64,000 nt of DNA from JAJEFO01 sp965214325 (GTDB lineage: Bacteria; Pseudomonadota; Alphaproteobacteria; Rhodobacterales; Rhodobacteraceae): contig CBDCBG010000006.1 of NCBI GenBank assembly GCA_965214325.1, positions 1,488,001-1,552,000 on the forward strand, read 5' to 3'. Numbering within the stretch: position 1 is the first letter of the stretch; each line of letters starts with the position of its first letter. The notes beneath the pieces are model-generated. The model was not told the origin of the DNA and searched no databases. It was given only the letters and a program-made list of their open reading frames with translations. Below, in pieces: positions 27,167-35,341 of the stretch. The position numbers and the translations under genes were made by a program.

Positions 27167-27394
27167 TCAACAGACGTCAACAGGCGGCTCCAAGGATCTT
27201 GGCGCCGGCACGAACTGTGGCCCTTCGAGCGCTGCCAATGCCTCGGAAATGGAGCCGCGCATGCCGACCAGGTGATTGAATTGGGCATCGCACCCGGCCA
27301 CTGGCGCGGGGTAGCTTCGGATTTCGGCATCGATCAACTGCCTCGCGGTCTCAAGCTTCGCGGTCGCAGTGGCCAGGCAATCCTGATAGGTCAT
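27167..27394 (-). CDS. Small hypothetical protein (75 aa)
   Basis: Not recognised. It starts MTYQDCLATATAKLETARQL and is rich in Ala and Leu, with a predicted amphipathic helix in the first 25 residues, a second helix around LVGMRGSISEALAALEG and a Pro-rich tail. No membrane segment or signal peptide. The strong point in its favour is AGGAGG placed 6 bases before the ATG. It follows the PrpF-like gene by 39 bp on the same strand and is probably co-transcribed with it. Confidence 0.6.
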   Translation of the reverse strand: MTYQDCLATATAKLETARQLIDAEIRSYPAPVAGCDAQFNHLVGMRGSISEALAALEGPQFVPAPRSLEPPVDVC

Positions 27395-27433
27395 GGTCGC
27401 CTCCTGATCTGTGGCATCTGCAAGCTTGCCCGA

Positions 27434-28537
27434 TCAGGATGCGCGATCAAGGCCGCTCCAGACCTTGCCCGGCACGAAGACCTGGCCCTCTGCCAGCTTG
27501 CGCGCCGTGCGGACAAGTCCGGCCCAGTTCACTTCGAAGCGGTCGCCGTCCCGCGAATGGTCGATCACGACCTCGAGCTGGCCCATCGGGTGCTCGAGAG
27601 CGAGGCGCGCCGGATTGGACGGCAACGCCTTGAGCAGCCCCTCACCCACGGTGCCTGGGCACAACAGGCAAGCCGACATGCATTGCGAACCGGTGACGGC
27701 AAGGCTGGGATGGGTGCTCCAAGGCATGAAATAGCGGGTTGCCGCAGAACCTCCCGCCTCGGCAGAAGCCAGCAGGCCGAATTTCGGCGTGACGGACCTT
27801 GAGGCGTCTCCCATCCCCATTCGCCTCGCGGCCGCAAGCCGGATCGCTTCCATGCGCTCGAAGAATTCACGGTTTTCGTCCAGTTCGATCGCGCTTTCAT
27901 GACCGGTCAGGCCGAACGCCTCGGCGCGGGCGATGACCATTGGCATGGCCACGTCGATGCAGGTCACGTCAACGCCATCGATCCGGTCGGTCCGCGAACC
28001 CGTTGGAAACATCGCTCCCGTGGCGCCGCCAACCGTGTCCATGAACTGCAGTTCAACCGGGGCCGCCGTGCCGGGAACGCCGTCAATTTCCGCGTCACCG
28101 TCATACAGGACCGAGCCGTCCTTCATGTGCACCTTCGCGAGGGCACGCGCACCCGTATTGACAGCCCGGATTCTCACCGCGGCGATGTCGCCGGACGCAG
28201 GCATCAGGCCCATCTCGATCGCAGCAGGTCCCACGCCGACCAGGATATTGCCGCAGGTTGGCCTGAAATCGACCAAGCGATCCTCGACGCTGACTTGCGC
28301 GAAGAAATAGTCGATGTCCGCCCACTCGTCCTCCGAGGGCGACAGCATCGCCACCTTTGTCGTCACCGCGGTGCCACCACCGATGCCGTCAATGTTGATC
28401 GGATGCCCGGAACCAACCATCGCAACTAGCACCGCCGCAAGCCGATCCATGTCCTCGGGCAACTGGTCTCGCTTGAGATAGGGTCCACGCGAGGTGCCTC
28501 CTCGCATGAACAGGAAAGGAATTCCGGTTTGAGTCAT
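27434..28537 (-). CDS. PrpF-family isomerase (4-oxalomesaconate tautomerase-like)
   Basis: 367 residues with a DapF-like double fold. The N-terminus FLFMRGGTSRGPYLKRDQLP is the PrpF hallmark. DGIGGGTAVTTKVAMLSPS and FRPTCGNILVGVGPAAIEMG follow, the latter with the active-site Cys, and VDVTCIDVAMPMV lies further on. PrpF moves the double bond of methylaconitate; the related GalD isomerises 4-oxalomesaconate in gallate breakdown. The length and the RGGTSRG start fit either. The ATG at 28537 is the first one matching family starts, with only a weak ribosome-binding site. An RraA-type aldolase is encoded convergently about 0.6 kb away, which would suit a GalD role. Confidence 0.85.
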   Translation of the reverse strand: MTQTGIPFLFMRGGTSRGPYLKRDQLPEDMDRLAAVLVAMVGSGHPINIDGIGGGTAVTTKVAMLSPSEDEWADIDYFFAQVSVEDRLVDFRPTCGNILVGVGPAAIEMGLMPASGDIAAVRIRAVNTGARALAKVHMKDGSVLYDGDAEIDGVPGTAAPVELQFMDTVGGATGAMFPTGSRTDRIDGVDVTCIDVAMPMVIARAEAFGLTGHESAIELDENREFFERMEAIRLAAARRMGMGDASRSVTPKFGLLASAEAGGSAATRYFMPWSTHPSLAVTGSQCMSACLLCPGTVGEGLLKALPSNPARLALEHPMGQLEVVIDHSRDGDRFEVNWAGLVRTARKLAEGQVFVPGKVWSGLDRAS

Positions 28538-28837
28538 GTTCAGCCACTTGCATCGTTTGTCTCTACTTGCACGCTGAGGGGTCACTTGCCAAGGGAACCG
28601 TCCCCGGTCCTTGACGCCGGGCACACAGCCCCGAGACCATTGAGACCGCTGCACGCCAATGCGTGTGCGGATCGGGATCTGCGGCGCGGAAGCCTCCGTG
28701 CCTCCGTCAGCGGCCAGAAATGTCGCACAGGGCTTGAAGGCGATGCGATCCTGTGCACTCCGGCAGGCAAGACATTCGTGCGGCCCTCGGGCGAGCGCGT
28801 TCTGCCGCGAAGGAAGGCGCCGGGTCCGAGCGGGAAC
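28538..28837. other. Intergenic region, nothing recognised
   Basis: About 300 bp upstream of the PrpF-like gene leading into degraded hicA sequence. Frames here show no recognisable protein. It probably holds the promoter of the PrpF-like gene, but no clear -35/-10 pair stands out. Confidence 0.4.
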
Positions 28838-29021
28838 GCGACAGCCGAAGAGCCATCCAGATGCTCAACGAACATGGCTGGCTGGCAGTCGCGGCCAGGG
28901 GCGACCACGTGCGGCTCCGGCATCCGAGAACGCCATGTCGGCGACTGTGCCGCGCCTGAACAAGGGCAAATGGACCAGGACGGCGATGTCCATCTGCAGA
29001 CAGGCCGGATCGAGATTGTGA
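28838..29021 (+). pseudogene. HicA-like toxin remnant, frameshifted
   Basis: One frame reads DSRRAIQMLNEHGW and then GDHVRLRHPR, close to the HicA start (SREVIKMLEADGW and GSHHQFKHP). The second half, ATVPRLNKGKW and SICRQAG, is in another frame and matches the HicA C-terminus (VTVPHP and SIxKQAG). HicA is an mRNA interferase of the double-stranded RNA-binding fold, with the catalytic His in the GDHV segment. A frameshift near 28935 breaks it. A hicB-like remnant follows, the normal order for this toxin-antitoxin pair. Confidence 0.6.
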
Positions 29022-29057
29022 GGTCTCCGGACAAGTTGCGCTTGGAAGGAAGGAATT

Positions 29058-29260
29058 TCCACGCATTGCGTGGCGCTTGTGCACACGGATGATGCGCCGG
29101 GCTTCGGCGTCAGCTTCCCGGAAATTCCGGGTTGCGTGACTCAGTGGCGGCACGCTCGACGAAACGCTGTGCATGTGACGCGAGGCTCTCGCGCTTCATG
29201 TCGAGGGAGTGGTGGCGGACAGCCAGGCTGTTCGCGAGCCAGGCGATGTCCAGCAAATCA
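29058..29260 (+). pseudogene. HicB-like antitoxin remnant
   Basis: ALVHTDDAPGFGVSFPEIPG is the conserved HicB N-terminus. After about 29140 the homology moves to another frame (GGTLDETL, then REALALHVEGVVADSQ), with a TGA at 29176-29178 in that frame. HicB proteins neutralise HicA and usually carry a DNA-binding domain after this partial RNase H fold; none is visible here. It lies about 40 bp after the HicA-like remnant. Confidence 0.6.
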
Positions 29261-29507
29261 AGTCCCCCCGGACCTGGCCATTTGGCGGGATGGTGAAATG
29301 CCGGCCCAGGTGCCCCTGTTCTTCGATCCCGGTTCTCCCAAGCGGGCCGACATGTCGGTCACGCCACGACTGCTGAAGTCCATCGACGACGTCGCATGGG
29401 CATGCGGAATGAACCGCCCGGCATTTCCGGCAGGCGCCGCACGAAAGGAATGCGCGGGCAGTCGGCAAGGGAGCCGCAATCGGTCGGCACCGGATACTCG
29501 GACTTCG

Positions 29508-31535
29508 TCAAGTCAAGGGCCAGGGAAGGTCCACGAGTGATTGCAGCAACCCTGGCGGGAAATCCCGGTTCAGCAGCCATGCCATGAAGCACATGAAGAC
29601 GATCCCCGCGCCTGTGTAGGCCGCCGCGAAACCCATTGGCCGTCCGGCGCGATAGTGGATGAACGCGAACAGGAAGAGGGCCAGTGCAAGGATGAATCCC
29701 AGGAGCGCGGTCAGAATCAGTAGCCCCGCGAACCAGGCGAGTGTCTCCCAAAGGCCGTGAACGTCTTCCCGGTCTCCACCTGCATCCCGATCCGCGAACA
29801 GGGCATGGGTTTCGGGGCGGACGATCATCAGGACCACCAGAATCAAGGCTCCCACAATTGCCACCCCGGAGACGAAGCGCGGAAAGACCCGATCAGCTGC
29901 AGCGTAGTCCGGTATCAGCGACGCATCGACAAACGAGATCACGAGATATGCCAGCACCGCCAGCAAGAAGATCATCGGCGCCCTCTTTCGTCCGGACTTG
30001 ACAGCACCCTCGGCCATGATCGTCTTTGCCTGCCTCAGTCCGACAATTGCCGAGATCAGCGTGATGATGATGAGCACGATGACGATCGGCGAGAAGATGT
30101 AGTCGACGCCCTCGGCAAATCCCTTCCTGAACCTGGACTGCGCGATCTGAACGGCCTGGTTGGCGTAGGTCTCGGCGGGATTCGACAGGACGAACCCGAT
30201 CAGGAAAGCCGGGCGCGACCAGTCAAAGCGGCGCATCATGATGCCCAGGAACCCGATCACGAAGAGCGCCACGAGGTCCATCAGGTCCTGGCCGGACTGG
30301 AAGGCCGCGAAAGCGATGACCATGAACAGGAACGGAGCCAGCAGGCTGAATGGAACTGTCGTCAGCCGCGCAATTCCGCCGGAGGCGCCGATGCAGATCA
30401 GCGTTCCGACGACGTTGGCAAGCGCCAGAAGCCAGACGATCGCGTAGGTGATGTCGAGATTGTTCTTCAGCATCGAAGGCCCGACCTCGATGTTTCCGGA
30501 TCCCAGCAGCGCGATCGCGCCGATGAAGATCGCCATCGACCCTGAGCCCGGAATCCCGAAGAGCAGCGTCGGAACAAGCCCACCGCCTTCCTTCGCGTTG
30601 TTTGAGCTTTCGGGACCGATCACGCCTCGCACCTCGCCGCTCCCGAACCTGGACTTGTCCTTCGTGGTCTGGACAGTGTGGCCGTAAGCGATCCAGTCAA
30701 CGACCGAACCCCCGAGTCCGGGGATGACTCCGACAACGACGCCTATGATCGAGCAGCGAACGCTGAGCCAGGCATTTGCAAGCCAGTCGCGGACCCCGCG
30801 CATCCAGCCACCGCCGAGCACCGAGCGATCCGAAATGGCTCGATCCTGACGCAGCAGGGCGACGATCTCCGGAATTGCGAAGATCCCCAGACCGACGATC
30901 ACGAGCTTCAACCCGTCGATCAGATAGGGCAACTCGTAACTGGCCATTCGGAGCTCGCCGGACGAGTCTCCTTCGCCGATCGTGCCGACCATCATGCCGA
31001 GGCCGGCGGCCACGATGCCCTTCAGGGCCACGCGCCCGGCGAGAATGCCGACCATGGAAAGGCCGAAGACCGTGATCATCAGGAGTTCCGGCGTCCGAAA
31101 CTCGAGCACGATCGGTCGCGCAACGAGGATGAAGAGCGTCAGGAACGCGGCGCCGACCAAGCCACCGAACAGCGATGACGCGAACGCAGCGGAAAGGGCG
31201 CGAGCCGCCTCCCCATTCCTCGCCATCGGAAACCCGTCAAGCACGGTCGCCTGAGAGGCCGAGGATCCCGGAATTCCCATCAGGACGGACGCGAATGTGT
31301 CGGAAGTCGGCACAACGGCAACCATGCCGATCATCAGCGCAAGACCCAGGACCGGGTCCATTCCGAACATGAACGGCAGGAGGAGCGACAGCCCCGCAAT
31401 TCCGCCAAGGCCCGGAAAGACGCCGACGCAAAGCCCCATCACGACGCCAAGCACGAGGTAGCCCAGAACTACCGGTTGCAGGATCAGCCCGGCGGCACTG
31501 CCAAGGGCGGGAAGCGCGACTGACAGAATGTCCAT
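29508..31535 (-). CDS. Tripartite tricarboxylate transporter, TctA-TctB fusion
   Basis: 675 residues. About residues 1-510 are TctA, with its two signature regions GVFPGLGGIAGLSLLLPFMF and GVIPGLGGSVVDWIAYGHTV and the block EGGGLVPTLLFGIPGSGSMA. After a short charged linker (GAVKSGRKRAP), residues about 520-675 hold four further hydrophobic segments, with FPRFVSGVAIVGALIL and LLGFILALALFLFAF, as in the small subunit TctB. TctA and TctB are usually separate genes; here they are one chain. The system imports carboxylates delivered by TctC using an ion gradient. It lies 84 bp downstream of tctC with a strong hairpin in between. Confidence 0.88.
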   Translation of the reverse strand: MDILSVALPALGSAAGLILQPVVLGYLVLGVVMGLCVGVFPGLGGIAGLSLLLPFMFGMDPVLGLALMIGMVAVVPTSDTFASVLMGIPGSSASQATVLDGFPMARNGEAARALSAAFASSLFGGLVGAAFLTLFILVARPIVLEFRTPELLMITVFGLSMVGILAGRVALKGIVAAGLGMMVGTIGEGDSSGELRMASYELPYLIDGLKLVIVGLGIFAIPEIVALLRQDRAISDRSVLGGGWMRGVRDWLANAWLSVRCSIIGVVVGVIPGLGGSVVDWIAYGHTVQTTKDKSRFGSGEVRGVIGPESSNNAKEGGGLVPTLLFGIPGSGSMAIFIGAIALLGSGNIEVGPSMLKNNLDITYAIVWLLALANVVGTLICIGASGGIARLTTVPFSLLAPFLFMVIAFAAFQSGQDLMDLVALFVIGFLGIMMRRFDWSRPAFLIGFVLSNPAETYANQAVQIAQSRFRKGFAEGVDYIFSPIVIVLIIITLISAIVGLRQAKTIMAEGAVKSGRKRAPMIFLLAVLAYLVISFVDASLIPDYAAADRVFPRFVSGVAIVGALILVVLMIVRPETHALFADRDAGGDREDVHGLWETLAWFAGLLILTALLGFILALALFLFAFIHYRAGRPMGFAAAYTGAGIVFMCFMAWLLNRDFPPGLLQSLVDLPWPLT

Positions 31536-31579
31536 GTGCCAGACTTTCGGTCCTGTTGCCTCAAGAATTCGGAAACACG

Positions 31580-31604
31580 CCCCGGCCGGCATTGCCGGCC
31601 GGGG
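31580..31604 (-). promoter_or_regulatory. GC-rich intercistronic hairpin between tctC and tctAB
   Basis: CCCCGGCCGGC and GCCGGCCGGGG form a perfect 11-bp stem with a 3-base loop (ATT). It begins 16 bases after the tctC stop codon and lies before the permease gene. There is no following T-run, so partial attenuation or protection of the binding-protein mRNA is the likely role. Confidence 0.65.
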
Positions 31605-31619
31605 TGCATGGCCGAAGCC

Positions 31620-32723
31620 CTACAGCGAGACGCCGTAGCGCTCCATCAGCCAGTTCACGACAAACGCCTTCGCCGAATCCGGCACCCGGGTCGCGCTCGC
31701 GAGCGCACCTGTTGCCTCACCGCCGGTCATCTGCGGATAGACGCCAAGGCGGCCCATCGAGATCTCGGCGAAGTCCGAGCGGGCCTTCACGGCTTCGAAG
31801 GCCTCCGTATAGGTGGCGATGGCGGCATCGGGCGCCCCTGCCGGCAGGAAGACCATCTTCTGGGCCGGGAAGCCCGCCACGAAGAACGCTTTCCACGCAT
31901 CCCACTTTTCGCCGCTGGTCTCGCAACCGGGTGTCGCGTCGCACACTTCCTTGAACGTCGGCATGTCCGGGAAGGTCGGGTCGCGCACGATGTCGCCGCT
32001 TGAATCGAGGGCGCCCCAGCTCATCAAGGGCACGGCGGTGCCGGCCTCAACCAGAGGGGTCACGCCCTTCAGGTAGGAGGACGAGGTCTGATAGTCGATA
32101 TTTGCCTCGCCACGCTCGAACATGAGCCGACCGTCGCCGCGCCCCTTGATTCCGAAGACGGGCTCCACGTCAAGGCCGAGCATTTCCCATGCCAGAAGCG
32201 GCACGAGATCGAGCCGGGTCGCGCCCTGGCTGCCGTAGATGAAGTCGGTGCCCTTCAGGCCGCTGGCATCAAGCCCGTTCATCATGCCGGCCAGATCCGG
32301 CGGCAGGTAGGCGACGCCTCCCGTGCCGGAGGCAAGGACCACGTTCCAGTCATTGTATTCGTAGCGCACCCGGGGGTCGCCCAGAAGATACGGGAACTGC
32401 GTGGAACCGGAGGAACCGAAGATCAGCGTGCCGTCATCGTAGGACTGCTCCTGGAACCAGTTCGCACCTTTGGTCGAGCCCGCGCCCGGCATGAACTTGA
32501 CCACGACCGTGGGATCCCCGGGGAGCGCCTCGCTCAAGAGCGGCGCATAGAAGTTGGCCCATTTGGCCGACCCGCCGGTTTCCGAGAACGGGATGACCCA
32601 TTCCACCGTCTTGCCTTTCAGGTCGATGCCCTGGCTGGTGGCCATGGCCGCCATGGCAAGGGTCGCAGATATGGCCGCAGCGAGGCCGAGCGCCGCGCGG
32701 CGCATAGCAGTCTTCAGTTTCAT
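31620..32723 (-). CDS. Tripartite tricarboxylate transporter solute-binding protein TctC
   Basis: 367 residues. The first 30 residues (a basic start, then LGLAAAISATLAMAAMA) form a Sec signal peptide. The mature body has the TctC fold hallmarks: LKGKTVEWVIPFSETGGSAKWA at the ligand loop, VVVKFMPGAGSTKGANW and FGSSGSTQFPYLLG. It would capture a carboxylate in the periplasm for the TctA-TctB permease. GGGAG lies 9 bases before the ATG. It follows the BKACE gene by 121 bp on the same strand, so the imported compound may be a beta-keto acid or its precursor. Confidence 0.9.
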   Translation of the reverse strand: MKLKTAMRRAALGLAAAISATLAMAAMATSQGIDLKGKTVEWVIPFSETGGSAKWANFYAPLLSEALPGDPTVVVKFMPGAGSTKGANWFQEQSYDDGTLIFGSSGSTQFPYLLGDPRVRYEYNDWNVVLASGTGGVAYLPPDLAGMMNGLDASGLKGTDFIYGSQGATRLDLVPLLAWEMLGLDVEPVFGIKGRGDGRLMFERGEANIDYQTSSSYLKGVTPLVEAGTAVPLMSWGALDSSGDIVRDPTFPDMPTFKEVCDATPGCETSGEKWDAWKAFFVAGFPAQKMVFLPAGAPDAAIATYTEAFEAVKARSDFAEISMGRLGVYPQMTGGEATGALASATRVPDSAKAFVVNWLMERYGVSL

Positions 32724-32844
32724 TGTTTCATTCTCCCTGATGGACCGGCGCACCTGCATCCAGTCGCGAATTGCAGAATACGCCGTCCGGACTGATGCCC
32801 GCAAGGCAGGATATCGGCGTCTTGGGATGCACCGTTTGGGTGGT

Positions 32845-33777
32845 TCAGAACGCGACCTTGTCGCCGCCCTTGAGCCCGAGCCTTTCGCGCGCCTCGTCCG
32901 GCGTTGCAACTTCAAGGCCCAGCGCTTCGACGATCGCGCGAATCTTCTCGACCTGCTGGGCATTCGAAACCGCGAGCTCGCCCTTGCCAATGTAGAGGCT
33001 GTCCTCCAGCCCCACACGAAGATTGCCGCCAAGCAGGGCGGCCTGCGTCGCCATGTGCATCTGCTGCCGTCCGGCCCCGAGCACCGACCACTCATAGTTT
33101 TCCGGCCCGAAGAGCTTGTCGGCCATCCTGTTCAGGTGCTGAAGGTTCTCCAGCTCCGCCCCTGCGCCCCCGAGAATTCCGAGCACGAACTGGATGAAGA
33201 ACGGCGGCTTGATCATGCCCTGGTCGACAAACCACTTGACGTTGTAGAGATGGCCGAGGTCGTAGCACTCGAACTCGAACTTCGTCCCGTGCCTTTCCCC
33301 AAGTTCCTTCAGCGCGTATTCGATTGTGGCAAAGGTGTTGGGGAAAATGAAATCCCGGGTCATGGACAGGAATTCCGGTTCCCAGTCGAACTTCCACTCC
33401 TTGTACCTCTCCAGCATCGGGAAAATGCCGAAGTTCATTGATCCCATGTTGAGCGAGGCCATTTCCGGGCTTGCCGAATTGGCGGCAGCGAGGCGCTCGT
33501 CCATCGACATGCCAAGCCCGCCTCCGGTCGAGATGTTGATGACGGCTTCGCTCGACTGCTTGATCACCGGCAGGAACTGCCGAAACGTCTCCGGCCGCGG
33601 GTCGGGCCTGCCGGTCTCGGGATCGCGTGCATGGAGATGGATGATCGATGCCCCTGCCTCGGCCGCATCGATGCTCGCGCGCGCGATTTCGGCGGGCGTC
33701 ACCGGAAGGTATTCGGACATGGTGGGCGTATGGATGCCGCCAGTCGGCGCGCAGGTGATGATCACTGATCCGGACAT
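32845..33777 (-). CDS. BKACE-family beta-keto acid cleavage enzyme
   Basis: 310 residues, the standard length for 3-keto-5-aminohexanoate cleavage enzymes. The zinc motif HxH is in ASIIHLHARDPETGRPDP. NISTGGGLGMSMDERL, ASLNMGSMNFGIFP and VLGAGRQQMHMATQAAL follow, with the C-terminal GGNLRVGLEDSLYIGKGELA typical of the family. These enzymes condense a beta-keto acid with acetyl-CoA to release acetoacetate plus a new CoA ester. The substrate differs by clade and is not predicted here. The start has GGAGCGG upstream. First gene of a minus-strand operon with tctC and tctAB. It differs clearly from the second BKACE at 55.1 kb. Confidence 0.9.
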   Translation of the reverse strand: MSGSVIITCAPTGGIHTPTMSEYLPVTPAEIARASIDAAEAGASIIHLHARDPETGRPDPRPETFRQFLPVIKQSSEAVINISTGGGLGMSMDERLAAANSASPEMASLNMGSMNFGIFPMLERYKEWKFDWEPEFLSMTRDFIFPNTFATIEYALKELGERHGTKFEFECYDLGHLYNVKWFVDQGMIKPPFFIQFVLGILGGAGAELENLQHLNRMADKLFGPENYEWSVLGAGRQQMHMATQAALLGGNLRVGLEDSLYIGKGELAVSNAQQVEKIRAIVEALGLEVATPDEARERLGLKGGDKVAF

Positions 33778-33926
33778 GTTGCCGCTCCGTTTGCCGAAAA
33801 AATCCGCTGCACGCGGGTCACGATCCTGAGCGAAGCTGCCAAACCGTCCGGGAATGCCGCCAATCCGCTGTCACGAGGATTCCAAGGCTCGCCGCATGCA
33901 GGACTGACCGAATACGGGCAATCACG

Positions 33927-33943
33927 GCGTTGTCAAGCAACGC
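33927..33943. promoter_or_regulatory. Inverted repeat in the divergent BKACE/ABC promoter region
   Basis: GCGTTG-TCAAG-CAACGC (17 bp) lies 48 bases before the ABC binding-protein start. TTGTCA inside it resembles a -35 element, so a repressor bound here could block the promoter. It does not match the CG-centred palindrome at 17660-17675. Confidence 0.35.
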
Positions 33944-33990
33944 GCATCGTGCTTTACGCTGAAGGAATCTTTCAGGGAGGAAAGAACACA

Positions 33991-35235
33991 ATGAACTTGA
34001 TGAAGACAATGGCGTCCGGTGCAGCCGTCACCATCGGCATCGCGACTGCAGCCAATGCCGATTGCGGAATCGCAACAGGCAACATCAGCGTCCTTGCGAA
34101 CGACTTTCCGGCGCTTCACGCGGTGGTCAACAAGGCCGAGGAATGCGCCAGTTCAACGGTCACGTTCGCGAAAAACCACACGGCGGAGCATCGCGACATT
34201 CAGGTCGCGGCCATGACGGCAAGCCCGTCCGAATACACGACGGCGATCGTTGCCAACTCGTCCGTCGTGCCGCTCCTGAACGACGGGCTCATCCGCCCGC
34301 TGGACGATCTGGTCGCGAAGCACGGCGCTGGCCTCAAGAAGAACCAGTTGATCACGATCGACGGCAAGATAATGGCGGTCGCGTTCATGGCCAACGCTCA
34401 GCACCTGGTGGTGCGCAAGGATATCCTGGACGAGGTCGGACTGGACGTTCCCAAGACCTACGAGGACGTTCTGGCTGCAGCCGAGGCGATCGAATCAGCC
34501 GGCGTCATGGAACATCCGTTCGCAATGCTCACGAAATCCGACTGGAATCTCGGCGAGGAATTCGTGAACATGTACCTTGGACACGGCGGCGCGTTCTTCA
34601 AGCCGGGCACGGCGGAACCCGCCGTCAACAACGAGACCGGCATCGCGACCCTCAACATGCTGAAGGCGCTGACCGAATACTCGAATCCGGACTTCCTGAC
34701 CTACAACACGGCAACCGTCGCGCCGATCTGGGAGGCCGGCAATCTCGCAATGGCGCAGATGTGGGGATCGTCGATGGGCCAGTTGCTTGACAGCGAAGGA
34801 TCCACGGAGGAGGTCGTCTCAGGCACCGTTCCGGTCGGCGCGATGACCGTCGCCGGCGGGTCCGCGCCGGCATCAAGCCTCTGGTGGGACGGGTTCACCA
34901 TCGCCACGAACATCTCGGACGAAGATGCCGAAGCGACCTTCCTGGCAATGGTGCATGGCATCTCCAACGAGATGGTCATGGAAGGGGACAACAACGACAG
35001 GGCCGTCTGGCTGATGGACGCCTACAAGCCCGGCGTTGCCGCGACCGGCATCTCCGCGACGGCTGCTGCAGGCGCCGAACCCTATCCGATGCTGCCCTAC
35101 ATGGGGCTTCTGCACAGCGCGTTCTTTGCGGAGCTGCCGGACTTCCTGCAGGGCAACGAGAGCGCCGAGCAGACGCTTGCCGACATTGAAGCCGCCTACA
35201 CCACGGCAGCCAAGGAAAAGGGCTTCCTGCAATAG
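33991..35235 (+). CDS. ABC transporter extracellular solute-binding protein (family 1)
   Basis: 414 residues with a short signal peptide (MNLMKTMASGAAVTIGIATAANA). The body resembles sugar-binding proteins of the MalE/UgpB class: AFMANAQHLVVRKDILDEVG and VPKTYEDVLAAAEAIE in the N-lobe, IWEAGNLAMAQMWGSSMG in the centre, and SSLWWDGFTIATN near the hinge. It would deliver a carbohydrate or similar polar solute to the two permeases that follow. AGGAGG lies about 10 bases before the ATG at 33991. A palindromic hairpin follows the stop codon. Confidence 0.88.
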   Translation: MNLMKTMASGAAVTIGIATAANADCGIATGNISVLANDFPALHAVVNKAEECASSTVTFAKNHTAEHRDIQVAAMTASPSEYTTAIVANSSVVPLLNDGLIRPLDDLVAKHGAGLKKNQLITIDGKIMAVAFMANAQHLVVRKDILDEVGLDVPKTYEDVLAAAEAIESAGVMEHPFAMLTKSDWNLGEEFVNMYLGHGGAFFKPGTAEPAVNNETGIATLNMLKALTEYSNPDFLTYNTATVAPIWEAGNLAMAQMWGSSMGQLLDSEGSTEEVVSGTVPVGAMTVAGGSAPASSLWWDGFTIATNISDEDAEATFLAMVHGISNEMVMEGDNNDRAVWLMDAYKPGVAATGISATAAAGAEPYPMLPYMGLLHSAFFAELPDFLQGNESAEQTLADIEAAYTTAAKEKGFLQ

Positions 35236-35243
35236 ACCTCAAT

Positions 35244-35271
35244 CTGCGGGGCCGGCATGCCGGCCCCGCAG
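35244..35271 (+). promoter_or_regulatory. Palindromic GC-rich hairpin after the ABC binding-protein gene
   Basis: A 28-base perfect palindrome; each arm is CTGCGGGGCCGGCA. It begins 8 bases after the binding-protein stop codon and 71 bases before the first permease start. No T-run follows. The position matches the hairpins after the TAXI and TctC receptor genes. Confidence 0.65.
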
Positions 35272-35341
35272 GCCAAGACCGGTTTGCCTGCGAAATCCGA
35301 AACGCGCGTGCATCCCAGGCGCCGGAAGACGGACGGTTTCA

